From Apoderus coryli (taxonomy: Eukaryota > Arthropoda > Insecta > Coleoptera > Attelabidae), in contig OU452202.1 in assembly GCA_911728435.2 (NCBI GenBank), positions 25,647,135 to 25,711,134 on the forward strand: DNA of 64,000 nucleotides, written 5' to 3'. Positions 34,587 through 44,990 of this stretch are shown here, one piece after another. Every line of letters starts with the position of its first letter. The stretch's first letter is position 1. The position numbers and the translations under genes are program-made. Under the pieces are notes generated by a model. That model did no database searches. It had not been told where the DNA came from and was given only the letters and a program-made list of their open reading frames with translations.

Positions 34587-35765
34587 AGTAAAGATACAGA
34601 GTGTCACAAAACAAAGTTTATATTTGCTGTATCGAAAGGAAAAAATAGGTAACGCTTAAGGTAGGTACGCGTATTGATGCGACTTTTCTTACTTATCCTA
34701 TACGTACTTATTGAACCTGATATATTATGCAAACCATTATCACTAAAAAATTTCTTTTTTGTATAATTTGTCTAAATATTCGCTCAATAGCGACTGAATT
34801 CCTAAAACTGAAACCCACGCACACAATTTGCCATAAAAAATTTGCAAATAATTAACTATAAGTAGCTTAGATTTTATTTTTTCTCGCAGGTCTACCATAA
34901 CTCTGCGTTATTAAAATCTGAAGCGCCTAGCAACGAGAAATAAAGCCACTTTTATTATTATCCCCTTGTGTATACATACTATATTTAGTGATTACCCCTC
35001 GGTAACCTGGGGTGTTTTTGTTCGGGCACCCCATATATACTATCATGGTTTAATATTTGATATTTCACTGAAGTCTTAAGATTATTATATTTCAAGAATT
35101 TAAATTTTAAAATAATTCAAATCAAACAATAATTTCTACATGATACCTACATGTTTTATATCACCATCATCAGGCATATACCTACAAGAAACAATAAAAA
35201 AGGATGCAGCGAAAATAGAGAAAATACACCTAAATGATGCCATTATTTCAAAGAAACTATTATAATATCTTGCCGGGAAGGTTTTGGGGCGATACAGCCG
35301 AGTTTTAAAATTACTGAGACTTGTGGGCAGAAATGCACGCCTATGCATTTCATCACTAATGTGTTCTTTGATTTCTTGTTTGTCCTCTTTGTTGCTTGTT
35401 TTGTGAACACAGAAGAAAGAGCTGTCCGCTTGAAAGAAAAAAATTGTAATGTTCTCGCTCTTTTTGTTTTTTCATGTTATTTTATTTCCATCCGATTAAC
35501 TCTGCGTGAGTCTGAAGTTTGCAGAGAAAAAGTTTTTGTCAGTGACAAATTATTATGATCAACACAACAGATTAAAAGCAGAATAAGAAGAAACAAAAAC
35601 AACCGAACGTGGATATTTTTCACAAAACCATGAACTAATTACGTCATTATTAAATTCATAAAGAATTAATAAATAATATTGAACTGTCAAAATCAGAAAT
35701 ATTACATTAATTTTTTGTTTTTTATTACCATGTAAATCATCAAATGCTACATGGAAAGTAATTTT
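34587..35765. other. no recognisable gene; Penelope-like and dispersed-motif traces
   Basis: On the minus strand, CCTGATGATGGTG at about 35175-35163 followed by AAAAC resembles a damaged hammerhead core. Copy 3 of the dispersed 38-bp motif is at 35266-35302. The two small open frames at 35136-35558 show no domain. Confidence 0.35.
35266..35302 (+). repeat. dispersed ~38-bp conserved motif, copy 3
   Basis: Reads ATCTTGCCGGGAAGGTTTTG then GGGCGATACAGCCGA, about 80% like the copies at 11531-11569 and 51965-52004. Confidence 0.45.
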
Positions 35766-36580
35766 AAACTAAATTTTCTATTTGCCCTTCCGCAACTTCT
35801 AAACATTTATCTAATTTGCGCCTGACCTCTCTTGTTGTAGCCTTCCTAAGCACATCTCGTGAAATATTAGCACAGGCCTCGCAAATTTTCTGTTTTAAAT
35901 GTTCTACGTTTCTAGTAGGGGTCCTATCCGGGGATTTAGGTGCCCATCCTGTACGTCCATTTACTGCAATCCATTAAGTACCAGACTACACTTGATTTAT
36001 GAGGTGGAGCCCCGTCATTTTGAAACCACATGCTTAAGCGCAGCTGCAGGGGTAAATTTTCAAGCAGCAGAGGAAGTCGTAAAAATCGGAAACTCACTTT
36101 TTCGGTTCGGCTTACCATACCATACTGACGAAGCAACTTCCACAGGATATGTACAAACAGTCGACAATCTCGTGTTTCCAAATTAACCATCATTTGTGCT
36201 ATGAAATTCCGCCTTTTTTCGGTATGTCTGTCAGAATAATATTCTAGATTGTGCAATTTGTAATCATGAAATTTATTTGATTTTAAAACTCTTTGCACAG
36301 AGCTTCTCCTTAAATGCAGAGCGAGAGACGCCTCTTATTGAGTTTCTAGGATTTGTCTGAAAATACTGTAAAATTCTAGCCACATTACTATCATTGCAAA
36401 CTCATTTCTAAATTTCGGTTATCATTTTCTCGCAAAATTCTTTCTAGTCGCGCGAACATTTTTACATCTGGAGTATGCCTTTCAGGATTCAGGAATTGAT
36501 GATTCAGAGGAGTGTTTGGCGCTGTTAAACCGCCAAAAAATGAAATTCTATCGTCGATATGTGACAATGGCTTCACTATT
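35766..36580 (-). pseudogene. mariner-like transposase relic with internal deletions
   Basis: Reading down the minus strand: 36500-36400 gives NPERHTPDVKMFARLERILR (first DNA-binding domain); about 36298-35936 gives RVLKSNKFHDYKLHNLEYYS (second domain), RRNFIAQMMVN and FVHILW, where the first catalytic Asp should follow but is deleted, then SMWFQNDGAPPHKSSVVWYL with the second Asp; about 35945-35766 gives PKSPDRTPTRNVEHLKQKIC and the C-terminus, where the last Asp block (SPDLTPLDFF) is garbled. Multiple frameshifts and gaps. The second-Asp block QNDGAPPH places it near the family of 15281-16393. Confidence 0.72.
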
Positions 36581-37389
36581 ACACACCAGAATCCGAAAGA
36601 CAGTCAGCTGAGTGGACCCCCAGCGACTTTTTTCTATTATCAGATCTCAGAATACTTGTTTGCTTACATTTTTGTCTTTTTGTACCGTTCGTTGTCCACA
36701 TAATTTATTCTTGACGTTTGGAAATCATTGGGCGTTACATCTGTATAGGTACTGTACGGTGGATCACCTATCAGTTTGAATTTTTGAGCGTTCGAATAGG
36801 CCATTGTTTGTAGTAGACTGATCTGACGACAATTGATTGTTTCCTTACTTGTGGCTAGAGCATCATCGCCAAACCAACACAACACATAATTTTCAACACC
36901 GAACAAGAATATCTGTTGCTAAGCTTCAAAATGTAAATTGTGGCCCTCGTATAATGAAGGAAAAATATTGAATTCTTATTTCCATTCTTTACATTTCATT
37001 ATTCTATCCAAATTGCTTTTTAATAATGTAAACGAAGTTATAATCGGTAAGTAAATTATAGTTTTAATTGGAAATATCGACTAGGGACATCGTAGTTCAA
37101 AAAATCTGTTTTAAAAGTAATAATCACAAAGCGATGTGAACATTTTACAGGAATGACTCGTTTTCTTAGATTTTTATTAAAAAAAACTAACTTTTGAGAA
37201 ATTCAATAAAACAGTTTTTCTTATCATTTGGCATAAACCCACGTGGGGCCAAAAAAATTGACAATAATGGTCTCCAAAAATAATTTTTGATCGAGTTTAG
37301 TAGGGTCATAATTTATTTTCGTGTGCTACGCCCATTGTATCTTATCAACAGCTTGATTTTTTGATGGAATCAAGGAAAGTCCAGGACGA
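36581..37389. other. no recognisable gene
   Basis: AT-rich. The minus-strand open frame 36906-36664 has no domain I recognise. Confidence 0.4.
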
Positions 37390-38280
37390 ACTTTCTAGAA
37401 TTGATTGTAAACAGAAGAAATTCGAGCGGGAGCTAAGCTATTATCGTTCAGTTGAATATAGGAGAGGAGATTATAAAGAATAACGTTTTAATAAAAATTT
37501 CCAAATTTATTAATATTTTTGAAAATATTTTAGATATCTAAATGAAATTTGGCCATATTTGGATAGATAATTTAGATACATCTTTTTACACCGAAATTAT
37601 TATTTACTTCTACGAGTGGCGTGCGTTCGGACACATCGTTTGCCAGTAAAAAATTAAAATTCTTTAAGCAACTGAAACTAAATTTCTTCTTTTAATGGAA
37701 AATATGGTACGCCACTGATTTTTTTAAAAGCAATAATTATTTCTGGAATCTTTGTTCAATTTACAACAAAAAAAAACTCGTTATTTTTTTTCATTTGACA
37801 CGCCGTTTGCAAATGAAAAATTATTCATTTCTCAAAAAAAATTAAACAAAAACGAAAATAAGAAATTTAATTGCTTAAATAATTTTAATTTGTTACTGGC
37901 AAACGATGTGTCGAACGAAAAAAAGTGAGAAGCCTTTTATTGTTGTAAATTGGACAAGGATTCCAGAAATAATTTTTACTTTAAAAAACAGTGGTGCTCC
38001 ATTTTTTTTTTCATTAAATTGCCCGTACGCACTCCACTGGTGGAAGTAAATTAATATTTTTTACGTAAAAATATATATCTAAAGCATCTATCCAAACGTG
38101 CCAAATTTCATTTAAATATCTAAGGTAGTTTTCAAAATATTAATAAATTTGGAATTTTTATAAACATTTTGTAACGAAGAATTTTTCGAATAGTTTATAA
38201 TACAAACTGATATTATTTTGTGGTTCTCTGTCTGCCTCTAAATTTTCCGCTCTCAATCGAAATTGGACGGCTCTGTATAT
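37390..38280. mobile_element. foldback element with ~300-400-bp arms
   Basis: The left arm (about 37390-37790) and right arm (about 37850-38280) are imperfect reverse complements. Matched blocks include CCAAATTTATTAATATTTT, TAGATATNTAAATGAAATTTG, GGATAGAT, ACATCGTTTGCCAGTAA (against TTACTGGCAAACGATGTG) and ATTATTTCTGGAATC. The centre near 37820 is A-rich. GGGGCC lies just outside on the left (37245) and right (38290), perhaps the outer tips. No coding sequence. Confidence 0.7.
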
Positions 38281-38465
38281 ACTAAACTAGGCCCCATAAA
38301 AAAAAATCTGTACGTCACTGTATTTCTATTAAAAGTTATTTTTTAAAATGGACGGAGCAAAGCTCGATTATTTTCAAAAATCGCCATGGATCTAGAAAAG
38401 TAACCCTGAATAAAGAATTTTATCGACCATTGTTAGTTTTATCTCCTATTTCTTTGGGGACTTAC

Positions 38466-38634
38466 CTTTCGTTTTCAGAAGGCTTGGAACAATGTCTTGA
38501 AGGTCTATCTATCATCTGTTCTCTATCTTCTCGTCTGTCAAAGTATGTTGCAGCTTTTGTTGTTTGTTCTGCATGGATTGTCTCTGTAGGTATAGAGAAA
38601 GTTGCCATAGGAGCCTCAATATCCAGTGTAATAG
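38466..38634 (-). CDS. candidate internal exon of an unidentified host gene
   Basis: On the minus strand, 169 bases stay open between a possible acceptor (ACTAATTATTGAG|CT at 38635) and a consensus donor (GAAAG|GTAAGT at 38466/38465). The reading is ITLDIEAPMATFSIPTETIH, then AEQTTKAATYFDRREDREQM and a basic, polar tail RPSRHCSKPSENER. Amino-acid composition is ordinary and unlike the AT-driven noise around it, and I recognise no transposon motif. It could be a cytoplasmic segment of a cellular protein, but I cannot name it. An ACTAAT branch-point-like word lies 8-13 bases before the acceptor; the pyrimidine tract is weak. Confidence 0.4.
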
Positions 38635-39379
38635 CTCAATAATTAGTGTAGCATATGCAGTTTTATTATTTTTTGTATTAACAAAGCTTTAAACTGCTTT
38701 GTTGATTTTTTACATCACGAATGTCTTAAAGCTTTTGATAAATTCAATTCCTATGGGACAACTCAAACCAATACAATGTTATTATAACAAGAATTAACGA
38801 AAAGGGAAAACTATTTGAGGGGGATCCTATTACACATACGCAAAACATAATAATAAACTTCAGTGCATTCATGCATAAAAAACAATATTCTAAACCCTCG
38901 TAGATCCTTTCTATGTCACCTTTTGCATTTAACAGCACTTATTTTTTTCTTTTTTATGGGTGCTTACCTTATTACAATAACTATTAAAATCAAGTTTACC
39001 GACCGACTATTATTATAATAGTAAAGCGAATAGGAAAAAAAATTAATCCAACAATAAATCCATCTCTAGGAGGGCCAAGGATAAAACCAAACTCTCCGTT
39101 ATGGGTAGTAATAGCGTTGCATGAATAGTGTTTAAAGCTACACCCAAAAAATATTGAAATATTGTGAACAATGATATGCTACAACAAAGGTACGTGTACT
39201 TAATAAAAATTTCGTCAGTCATAGCGGGGTGTATGTATACCTGCACAATAGCGAACTGAGAAATTATTATTTAGTTTTTTCTAATTGTAAGGTAAAGTAC
39301 ACGGGAAAAAATATTCGTAGTTTGTAAAAAATACAATGTACATTGAGGCTTTTTGTAATTCCGCGAAATGGTGTCGGGA
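38635..39379. other. no firm gene; possible further minus-strand exon
   Basis: On the minus strand, after GGGTGTAG| at about 39140, an open stretch reads SFKHYSCNAITTHNGEFGFI then LGPPRDGFIVGLIFFPIRFT, ending near a weak donor GGTCG|GTAAAC at about 38998. The phase does not obviously join the exon at 38466-38634. A second consensus-like donor, AAG|GTAAGC, is at about 38971. I cannot support a gene call. Confidence 0.25.
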
Positions 39380-39459
39380 AATAAATAAATAAATAAATAA
39401 ATGCTTTATTGCCCAACAGATAAACAATCCCTTTAAAGGACAATTACATTGAACATTTC
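39380..39459 (-). mobile_element. 3' tail of a minus-strand retrotransposon
   Basis: On the minus strand: CTGTTGGGCAATAAAGCATT followed by (TTTA)n at 39402-39380, the usual tail of Jockey-like LINEs. Only about 80 bases are visible before the next insertion. Confidence 0.55.
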
Positions 39460-39895
39460 TACAGTAAAGATGGATGAATTATGCTCAATTTGCAATTTAA
39501 ACCGGCTTGAACCCATGTCACACTTGATGTTTGAATGTCCTCTATATCCTAATGTACGAAGTTCGTTTATACCTGATATAGCCAACGATAGTGATTTGAC
39601 TAATGCCTTGGCAACTAACTCTATATTCACACTAACAAAAATTGTTAATTATTTCATCAATATGCTGAAACTTAGGTCGTTTTTACTTAATAATTAATAA
39701 TTTGTGTCCGAATTTTAGTTACATTTAACAGCTAATGCTGCGTATATTTGGTCTGTTGTTTAGTATTAGGTTTCGAATTTTGATATGAAAATTGATGTAA
39801 TTGATTTCTTTTTTTTTTTAAGTTTAAACCATACTCTCTGTAATAAGGTTATCAACCTTTAGATACAATAAATGTTAGTAATAAAAAAAAAATAA
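39460..39895 (+). mobile_element. 436-bp 5'-truncated non-LTR retrotransposon with 12-bp TSD
   Basis: An identical 12-bp sequence, ATTGAACATTTC, flanks the insert (39448-39459 and 39896-39907). The insert encodes the last 70-odd residues of ORF2, including a zinc-knuckle-like C-terminus: CSICNLNRLEPMSHLMFECP, i.e. CxxC then HxxxxC, followed by LYPNVRSSF and KLRSFLLNN with the stop at 39695-39697. The 3' untranslated region ends in AATAAATGTTAGTAAT plus an A-run at 39883-39895. The frame is intact as far as it goes. It landed inside the 3' tail of an older minus-strand LINE. Confidence 0.88.
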
Positions 39896-40218
39896 ATTGA
39901 ACATTTCCCTCATGTGTAAAAAATCCTATGAGAGGAGTGCAATTGTCGATTGATTACAGCGGTAACTGCACCGTAGAAACCGAAAGATGATAATTAAAAA
40001 TTAAATCAGTTTGACAAGTAAAGCCAAAAAATATTTTTAAAAATGACTCGTTTCGGATGTGATTCATTGGGAATTATACCTAACGGCATGTTTTAAAATG
40101 GATATTTTGTATTAAAAAAAAAATAGGAATTTAATATTTAAACCAATAGGTATTTGTATTCGGGAAATATTCCCCCGAATTACACTCGAGCATGTTGTCT
40201 TGGAAAAACTACATTCGG

Positions 40219-40289
40219 GCATTTCCATATTTTGTTAAAAGACTCCTCCACCTTCGGTGTCGGACTCTTTCTCTAAAATATGAAAATGC
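40219..40289. repeat. 70-bp hairpin in the Crypton 5' region
   Basis: GCATTTCCATATTTT pairs with AAAATATGAAAATGC; inner parts AAGA/TCTT and ACC/GGT around TTC also pair. A smaller hairpin, ATTCGGG...CCCCGAAT, is at 40158-40180. Both sit before the recombinase reading frame. Confidence 0.6.
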
Positions 40290-40379
40290 ACTCATGCAAT
40301 TAATGATATTATATCAAATAATATACCAAAAAATACAATCAAATCAAAAAAATATGTATGGAAAATATTTCTCAAGTTT

Positions 40380-41391
40380 TGTGCGACCAGAGAATACGAA
40401 CTGAATGCTGAAATGAGTTTGCATAATTTGGCTAATATATTGAAAGATTATTCGGTAAATATGAGAAAAGCTGACGGAACTGAATATAAAGAAGCAACTG
40501 TAAAAACCAATTTGGAATACTACGAGTAGGCTACTCCAGGAAAAATACTTCAATGACTCAAAATTGTATTCGACCCGTTTACCAGTGTGATATTCAAAAA
40601 TGCGCGAGATGCAAGAAATGCAAAACGTAAAAGATTACAGCAGGATCCAAACAAACGAAAATGCACTTCATCAAATTTGAGTTCAAGTGATTTGGCTAGA
40701 ATCAGTGGATTATGGGATGAATGTAAACCAGAAGGTTTACAAAAAAAAAATTACCATATTGTAGCTGTTGAGTTAGCTTGGCGAGGTGGTGAACCAGCTG
40801 ATTGCCTTGTAGATTATTTCACGATTGAGAAAAATAATGATGGAACGCCAACCAACAGAATTGAATACAATCCAATGTTCAGTAAAACATGCCAAGGAGG
40901 ATCGAAAAGTTGTACAAATAGTAAGTGGCTTGTTCCAAATATTGCAAACGAAAGTGCATGCCCTGTTCGGTTATTCCATAAATTATTGTCCAAAAGGGGG
41001 AAAAATATTACTTCCAGTCGCCTATTCTTGAGACCAAATCGTTTCTGGAAATCCGAAAGTTACACATGGTTTGACAATATCATCCTCGCAAGCTATTAGT
41101 TTGGACACTAAGTGTAAAAAGATATCCAATCATTCGAACAGATTAAGTGCAGTTAGCCATTTGGCAAATAAAGGAATTCCTGAACAGCAATTAATAAAAA
41201 TAACAGGACATAGCAGCTCTAATTCAATTAAACCGTACTTGAATATTAACCAAGAACGCCATGGTGAAATAATTAACACCATGTGTGGAATTTCTTCAAC
41301 AGTGGAAATTAACAATCCGTCAACTTCAGAAAACTCTTCTTCCAATTTAACATTTACCAATTGTACTTTTCACAACTTTAGTTTTAAATAA
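40380..41391 (+). pseudogene. Crypton (DUF3504-like) tyrosine recombinase, frameshifted
   Basis: Three successive frames make one protein. About 40380-40527: REYELNAEMSLHNLANILKD, then DGTEYKEATVKT. A frameshift near 40510 leads into 40587-41099: VIFKNARDARNAKRKRLQQD, SDLARISGLWDE, VELAWRGGEPADCLVDYF (catalytic Arg region) and CPVRLFHKLLSKRG. A second disruption near 41060-41095 leads into 41071-41391: KKISNHSNRLSAVSHLANKG (the HxxR box), ITGHSSSNSIKPYL (Gly-His box and candidate catalytic Tyr) and a Ser/Asn-rich tail. The Arg...HxxR...H...Y order is that of tyrosine recombinases, and the whole resembles KIAA1958/DUF3504 Crypton proteins. At least two frame disruptions make it inactive. Confidence 0.75.
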
Positions 41392-41523
41392 AAATTAATA
41401 ATATTTGTTTGATTAAAACTAATACATTTTGTATTGAAAATTAGATTGACAATCAAATTTTTGATATCTACAAAGTAAAAAATTATCTTATCGATTACTC
41501 CTCGGGCCTTGATAAATACTCAA

Positions 41524-41624
41524 CATTTTGTCATAGAGCGAGTTGCTCAAGGATAATAGTTCTCGGCCTGCGGCCTTGGGCTATTATCAAGCAACACGCT
41601 TTCGGCATTCTCTATGACAAAATT
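41524..41624. repeat. 100-bp imperfect palindrome in the Crypton 3' region
   Basis: TTTTGTCATAGAG pairs with CTCTATGACAAAA at the outside; GAGTTGCT with AGCAACAC in the middle (partly); GATAATAG with CTATTATC; and CGGCC with GGCC at the tip around TGC. The copy at 55009-55120 keeps the fold, with the stem extended to AATAGCCC/GGGCTATT. Confidence 0.75.
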
Positions 41625-41732
41625 AACTCGGTATTATCAAGATCCTAGGGGTATTATTACTGAAAATATGTATATACCTACAACTCAAAAAAAAAGAGGG
41701 AACTATACAGATCAAATTAAATAATACTAAAA

Positions 41733-42494
41733 TTAAGAGAATTTCATGTCCGTAAATATAATAAATGAAAATAATTTCGTGGCAAAGCGGACTAAAATGT
41801 TGGCTTTACCTACACAAGGAATTTTGTTTAATTTAGCAGGGCCCCAGTCTAATTCGATAGAAACCAGACCGAGGCATGGGTCGACAGGTACTGACGAATT
41901 CGTTTCGCTCTTGTTATGAGCTCGTCAGCCAACATTTTAGTCCGCTTTGCCACGAAATTATTTTCATTTATTATATTTACGGACATGAAATCCTCTTAAT
42001 TTTTCATTATTTGGCATTAAACATCGACGGCAGAACGCTTGGAGACCACCGTCCGAGCATTGCTGAAACCCAAATATTTGGGAGATGCTGGCAGAAGGAT
42101 AAAATGGTCTCCTGCTAGCGTTTTGTGTTCATACTATTTTTATTTATATTTATTTCTATTTATACGACTGGTTTTACCTATACATTGAGTTTGTTCGGCC
42201 TCTGCATGGTATGGGATATGCATTACTATGTACATGTAGATGATATATGTTTACATGTGTCTACTGTTGTGTATCCTATTGTGCTTAAATGCAGGCCGAT
42301 ATTTATGATGGGCAGCGACTATGGTGCTCTGACGAGCTCATAACAAGAGCGAAACGAATTCGTCAGTACCTGTCGACCCATGCCTCGGTCTGGTTTCTAT
42401 CGAATTAGACTGGGGCCCTGCTAAATTAAACAAAATTCCTTGTGTAGGTAAAGCCAACATTTTAGTCCGCTTTGCCACGAAATTATTTTCATTT
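41733..42494. mobile_element. nested inverted-repeat structure with an inverted duplicate segment
   Basis: A stem S (GCCAACATTTTAGTCCGCTT through ATTATTTTCATTTA) occurs at 41926-41998 and, inverted, at 41733-41803, enclosing a 122-base segment L (TTTACCTACACAAGG to GAGCTCGTCA). At 42329-42494 L occurs again in the opposite orientation, yet still followed by S in the same orientation, so 41763-41928 and 42329-42494 form a 166-bp near-perfect inverted repeat. The 330-base spacer between them (41999-42328) has no coding sequence I recognise. Confidence 0.75.
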
Positions 42495-42989
42495 AAATAA
42501 TACTATTCTGTTAAACAATAATAAAGCATAATACAAAGACAACTGCGATCTTAACATTATTGTTCAATCAATTCAACGATTTTAAAGAGGAAGTGCTAGC
42601 TGATGATTGGTCCCAATTTGCATATTTTACAGTGATTTTTGTGGAGCTTTTTTTTATATAATCATTTGATTTTGTTGCATTAATTAGAATAATAATTTGA
42701 TGGGATAAACCAAGTATAATATAGGATTAGAATCATCTTTTAATTGCACGTCAATGGCATTGGTGCAAAGTTATTGACCTCATGTTGTAGTTTTACAATA
42801 ATCGTCTAAGCTTTAGGCAAAAACACTAAACCATACATCTATATAATGTGCAACGCACTATTACGTGTTGCATTACACTATTATACTACACATTTTGTTG
42901 CGACATCAACGCAAAACTAAAATATATACAGGGTGGTATAACGAAAACGAAAGCACTCTGAGATTTTGTTTATTTTATACTGAATCGAG
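42495..42989. other. no recognisable gene; transposon-end motif
   Basis: AT-rich. TATACAGGGTGGTATAACG at about 42927 is a TA-flanked Tc1/mariner-like end, perhaps a truncated element just before the pogo-like fragment. Confidence 0.4.
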
Positions 42990-43016
42990 ATTTTTTTTTA
43001 TAGAAACTTATTTAAA

Positions 43017-43565
43017 AACTCCCACCCATCAACTCCTTCCACCTCTGGGTCTCCACGAACATCTTTTCTCACACCATACGATCTTTCTCCTGTGCCTTCT
43101 TTAAAGAAAAAAACCTCCAATCGTGGGCGTAAACCAAGTAAGTGTTCGGTGATAACTTCTTCACCTTACAAAAACGATTTGATCCAGTCTTTTAACAAGG
43201 TCAAAGATAAGCAAAAAGGGACAGGAAAAGGCAAAGAAAGAAAAACAGCAATAGGAGTAGAAAAAGTAAAACGCAAACAGATTCCAAAAGTCACAAAGAA
43301 GGGAAAGAAGGCTTCCAGTTCTAGCAGCGAGGAGGAGGAGGAGAATTGTGTACCTCTGGATGAAGATGATAGCAACTACAATGAGTTTCCTAATTCCCAC
43401 TCTCCACAAGATGAAACTGACGTACTTTGTATGTTTTGCGATGCACCGTATGCAGAGGATAACCACGGTGAAACATGGGTCAAGTGCCTCATGTGTAATT
43501 TGTGGGCCCATAACGCGTGCGCTGGAGCGGAAAAATATGAATATGTGTGTGATTTTTGCAAATAA
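43017..43565 (+). pseudogene. pogo-like transposase C-terminal fragment with PHD-type zinc finger
   Basis: An open frame without a proper start reads PSTSGSPRTSFLTPYDLSPV, then a Lys-rich linker (GKGKERK, KKGKKASSSSSEEEEEN) and a C-terminal C4HC3 finger at about 43425-43560: CMFCDAPYAEDNHGE, WVKCLMCNLWAH, NACAG, YVCDFCK. Insect pogo/jerky-like transposases often end this way, with a Ser/Thr/Pro segment, basic linker and a PHD-like finger after the DDE domain. The DDE and CENP-B DNA-binding domains are absent, so the fragment is 5'-truncated. All eight zinc ligands look intact and the frame is unbroken, which could mean recent truncation. The alternative is a 3' exon of a domesticated gene, for which I see no splice evidence. 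Confidence 0.62.
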
Positions 43566-44639
43566 TAGACCCGTTCTTAGTTATTGTTCTTAGTTATTTG
43601 ACGTATTGTTTTATTTTAGATTTTTAAATATATTTTTCACGCATTTATCACAAATTCATCACTATTTAGGGTCAATATTCAAATGACGCAAAAATTGACA
43701 TTTTCATTATTCACCAACTTATAGATCTATATATTTTTTTAATCAATCTGCACTTTTGACAGGTTGTATCAAACTAATTTAGTTATCGTTAGGCATCTTG
43801 AGAATTAATATAGAAGTTTTATTTTATTTTTGACAAACAAAAATAAAATGTGTAGCCCATATTTGCATCCTTTCCTCTATTAAATGAACTTACGGGAAGT
43901 TCCAACCACAATTTTTGATGAAAGGCAAGGTTTTTTATGTGAGTAGATTCTAATTTTGTAACAGAAAGTAACACATAGGTATAGCACTACTATTAAAAAT
44001 TAGAAATTACAAAACTTCTAATAACATAGGCGTAACCGGGTGGGTTACAGCTCGCTATTGCCGGACAAAAAAAAAATATCTTAAAAATTCAATAAAAATT
44101 GACTATAATGATTCTGATTTGCACTTAACAATAAATTCATTCATACATTCTGGTTAGGCTTATGTGTTGTGAACAGGTTTCGTGATTATCCCTGTATAGA
44201 TAGATACACATATTATCTTAATGCATATTGGATATTTTCTATTAGTATATAAACATTATGTGGATGTCCTCGCGTAAGCTGAGGAGGTGCATTATGAATT
44301 CTAATGTTCTTGTTGTTTGTTAGCTGCAAGGTTCGCAATAAATTTGCAATTTTTCTTAACATTTAAATTAAATTAAATATCGTTTTTGAATAAGTAATGT
44401 GTTGATAATTTATTGCAATCTTTATGTATGTAATAGTTATGGAAACAATCCCACGTGTTTTTGTAAAATTTGTTGCTCAATAAAATACTTATTATGTTTA
44501 TTTATGCTGCGATTTAATATTTTAACTTAAAAAATCATAGTCAAGTGATGAGAAGCTAATCATAAAATATTTATAGACAATGTCAAAGTAGTAAATAATT
44601 TTTATTGTTTTGGTCATAAGAAATTTAAGGCATATTCTT
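43566..44639. other. no recognisable gene
   Basis: AT-rich, no coding signal or clear repeat end. Confidence 0.4.
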
Positions 44640-44679
44640 TAACAATATGACCTTCATCTATTAAAAAAAAATATTATTC

Positions 44680-44990
44680 AACCTAATTGCTTTCGAGGGC
44701 AATACAACGAGTATAGCGATTTTTCAATTTTTTTTTTCTTTCTCGTCAAAATAAGCCTCAGTTTCAGCCTTATTTGGGCGTCCACTGCGCTCTTCATCAT
44801 TTGTGCTGGTACGACCACGTTTAAATTCAGCAATCCACTGCTCTACCATTTGTCTCGATGGAGCATAGTTCGGATAATGTTTATCAGGCCATTGTTTGGT
44901 TTCCACTGTATTTTTTTTTCATCAAAAAGCAATGCTTTATCAAAACTCGAAACAACAAACGTTGATTCACACAAAATGCTATAACTCACA
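44680..44990 (-). pseudogene. mariner transposase reduced to its N-terminal HTH and C-terminal tip
   Basis: On the minus strand, FRVLIKHCFLMKK (about 44960-44920, shifted frame) leads into METKQWPDKHYPNYAPSRQM and VEQWIAEFKRGRTSTNDEER then SGRP (44906-44770), the first DNA-binding domain of a mariner transposase. Directly after AETEAYFDEK it continues RYTRCIALESN (about 44725-44690), the pattern of the protein's last 20 residues. The linker, second HTH and the whole DDE domain (about 250 residues) are deleted. It may represent an internally deleted derivative that keeps mostly DNA-binding coding sequence. Confidence 0.75.

Larger units (their letters stand above)
40150..41690 (+). mobile_element. 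Crypton-type tyrosine-recombinase transposon, decayed
   Basis: The plus strand carries a degenerate recombinase gene (about 40380-41391) preceded by two hairpins (40158-40180 and 40219-40289) and followed by a 3' region with a 100-bp palindrome (41524-41624). No flanking LTRs or long terminal inverted repeats are seen, as expected for Cryptons. Fragments of close relatives occur at 54989-55329 (3' end) and 59339-59562 (internal, minus strand), so the family has several members here. Exact outer limits are uncertain. Confidence 0.7.

Noticed and set aside
43161..43511. 116-codon minus-strand open frame, hydrophobic
   Set aside because: Antisense of the pogo-like C-terminal coding sequence.
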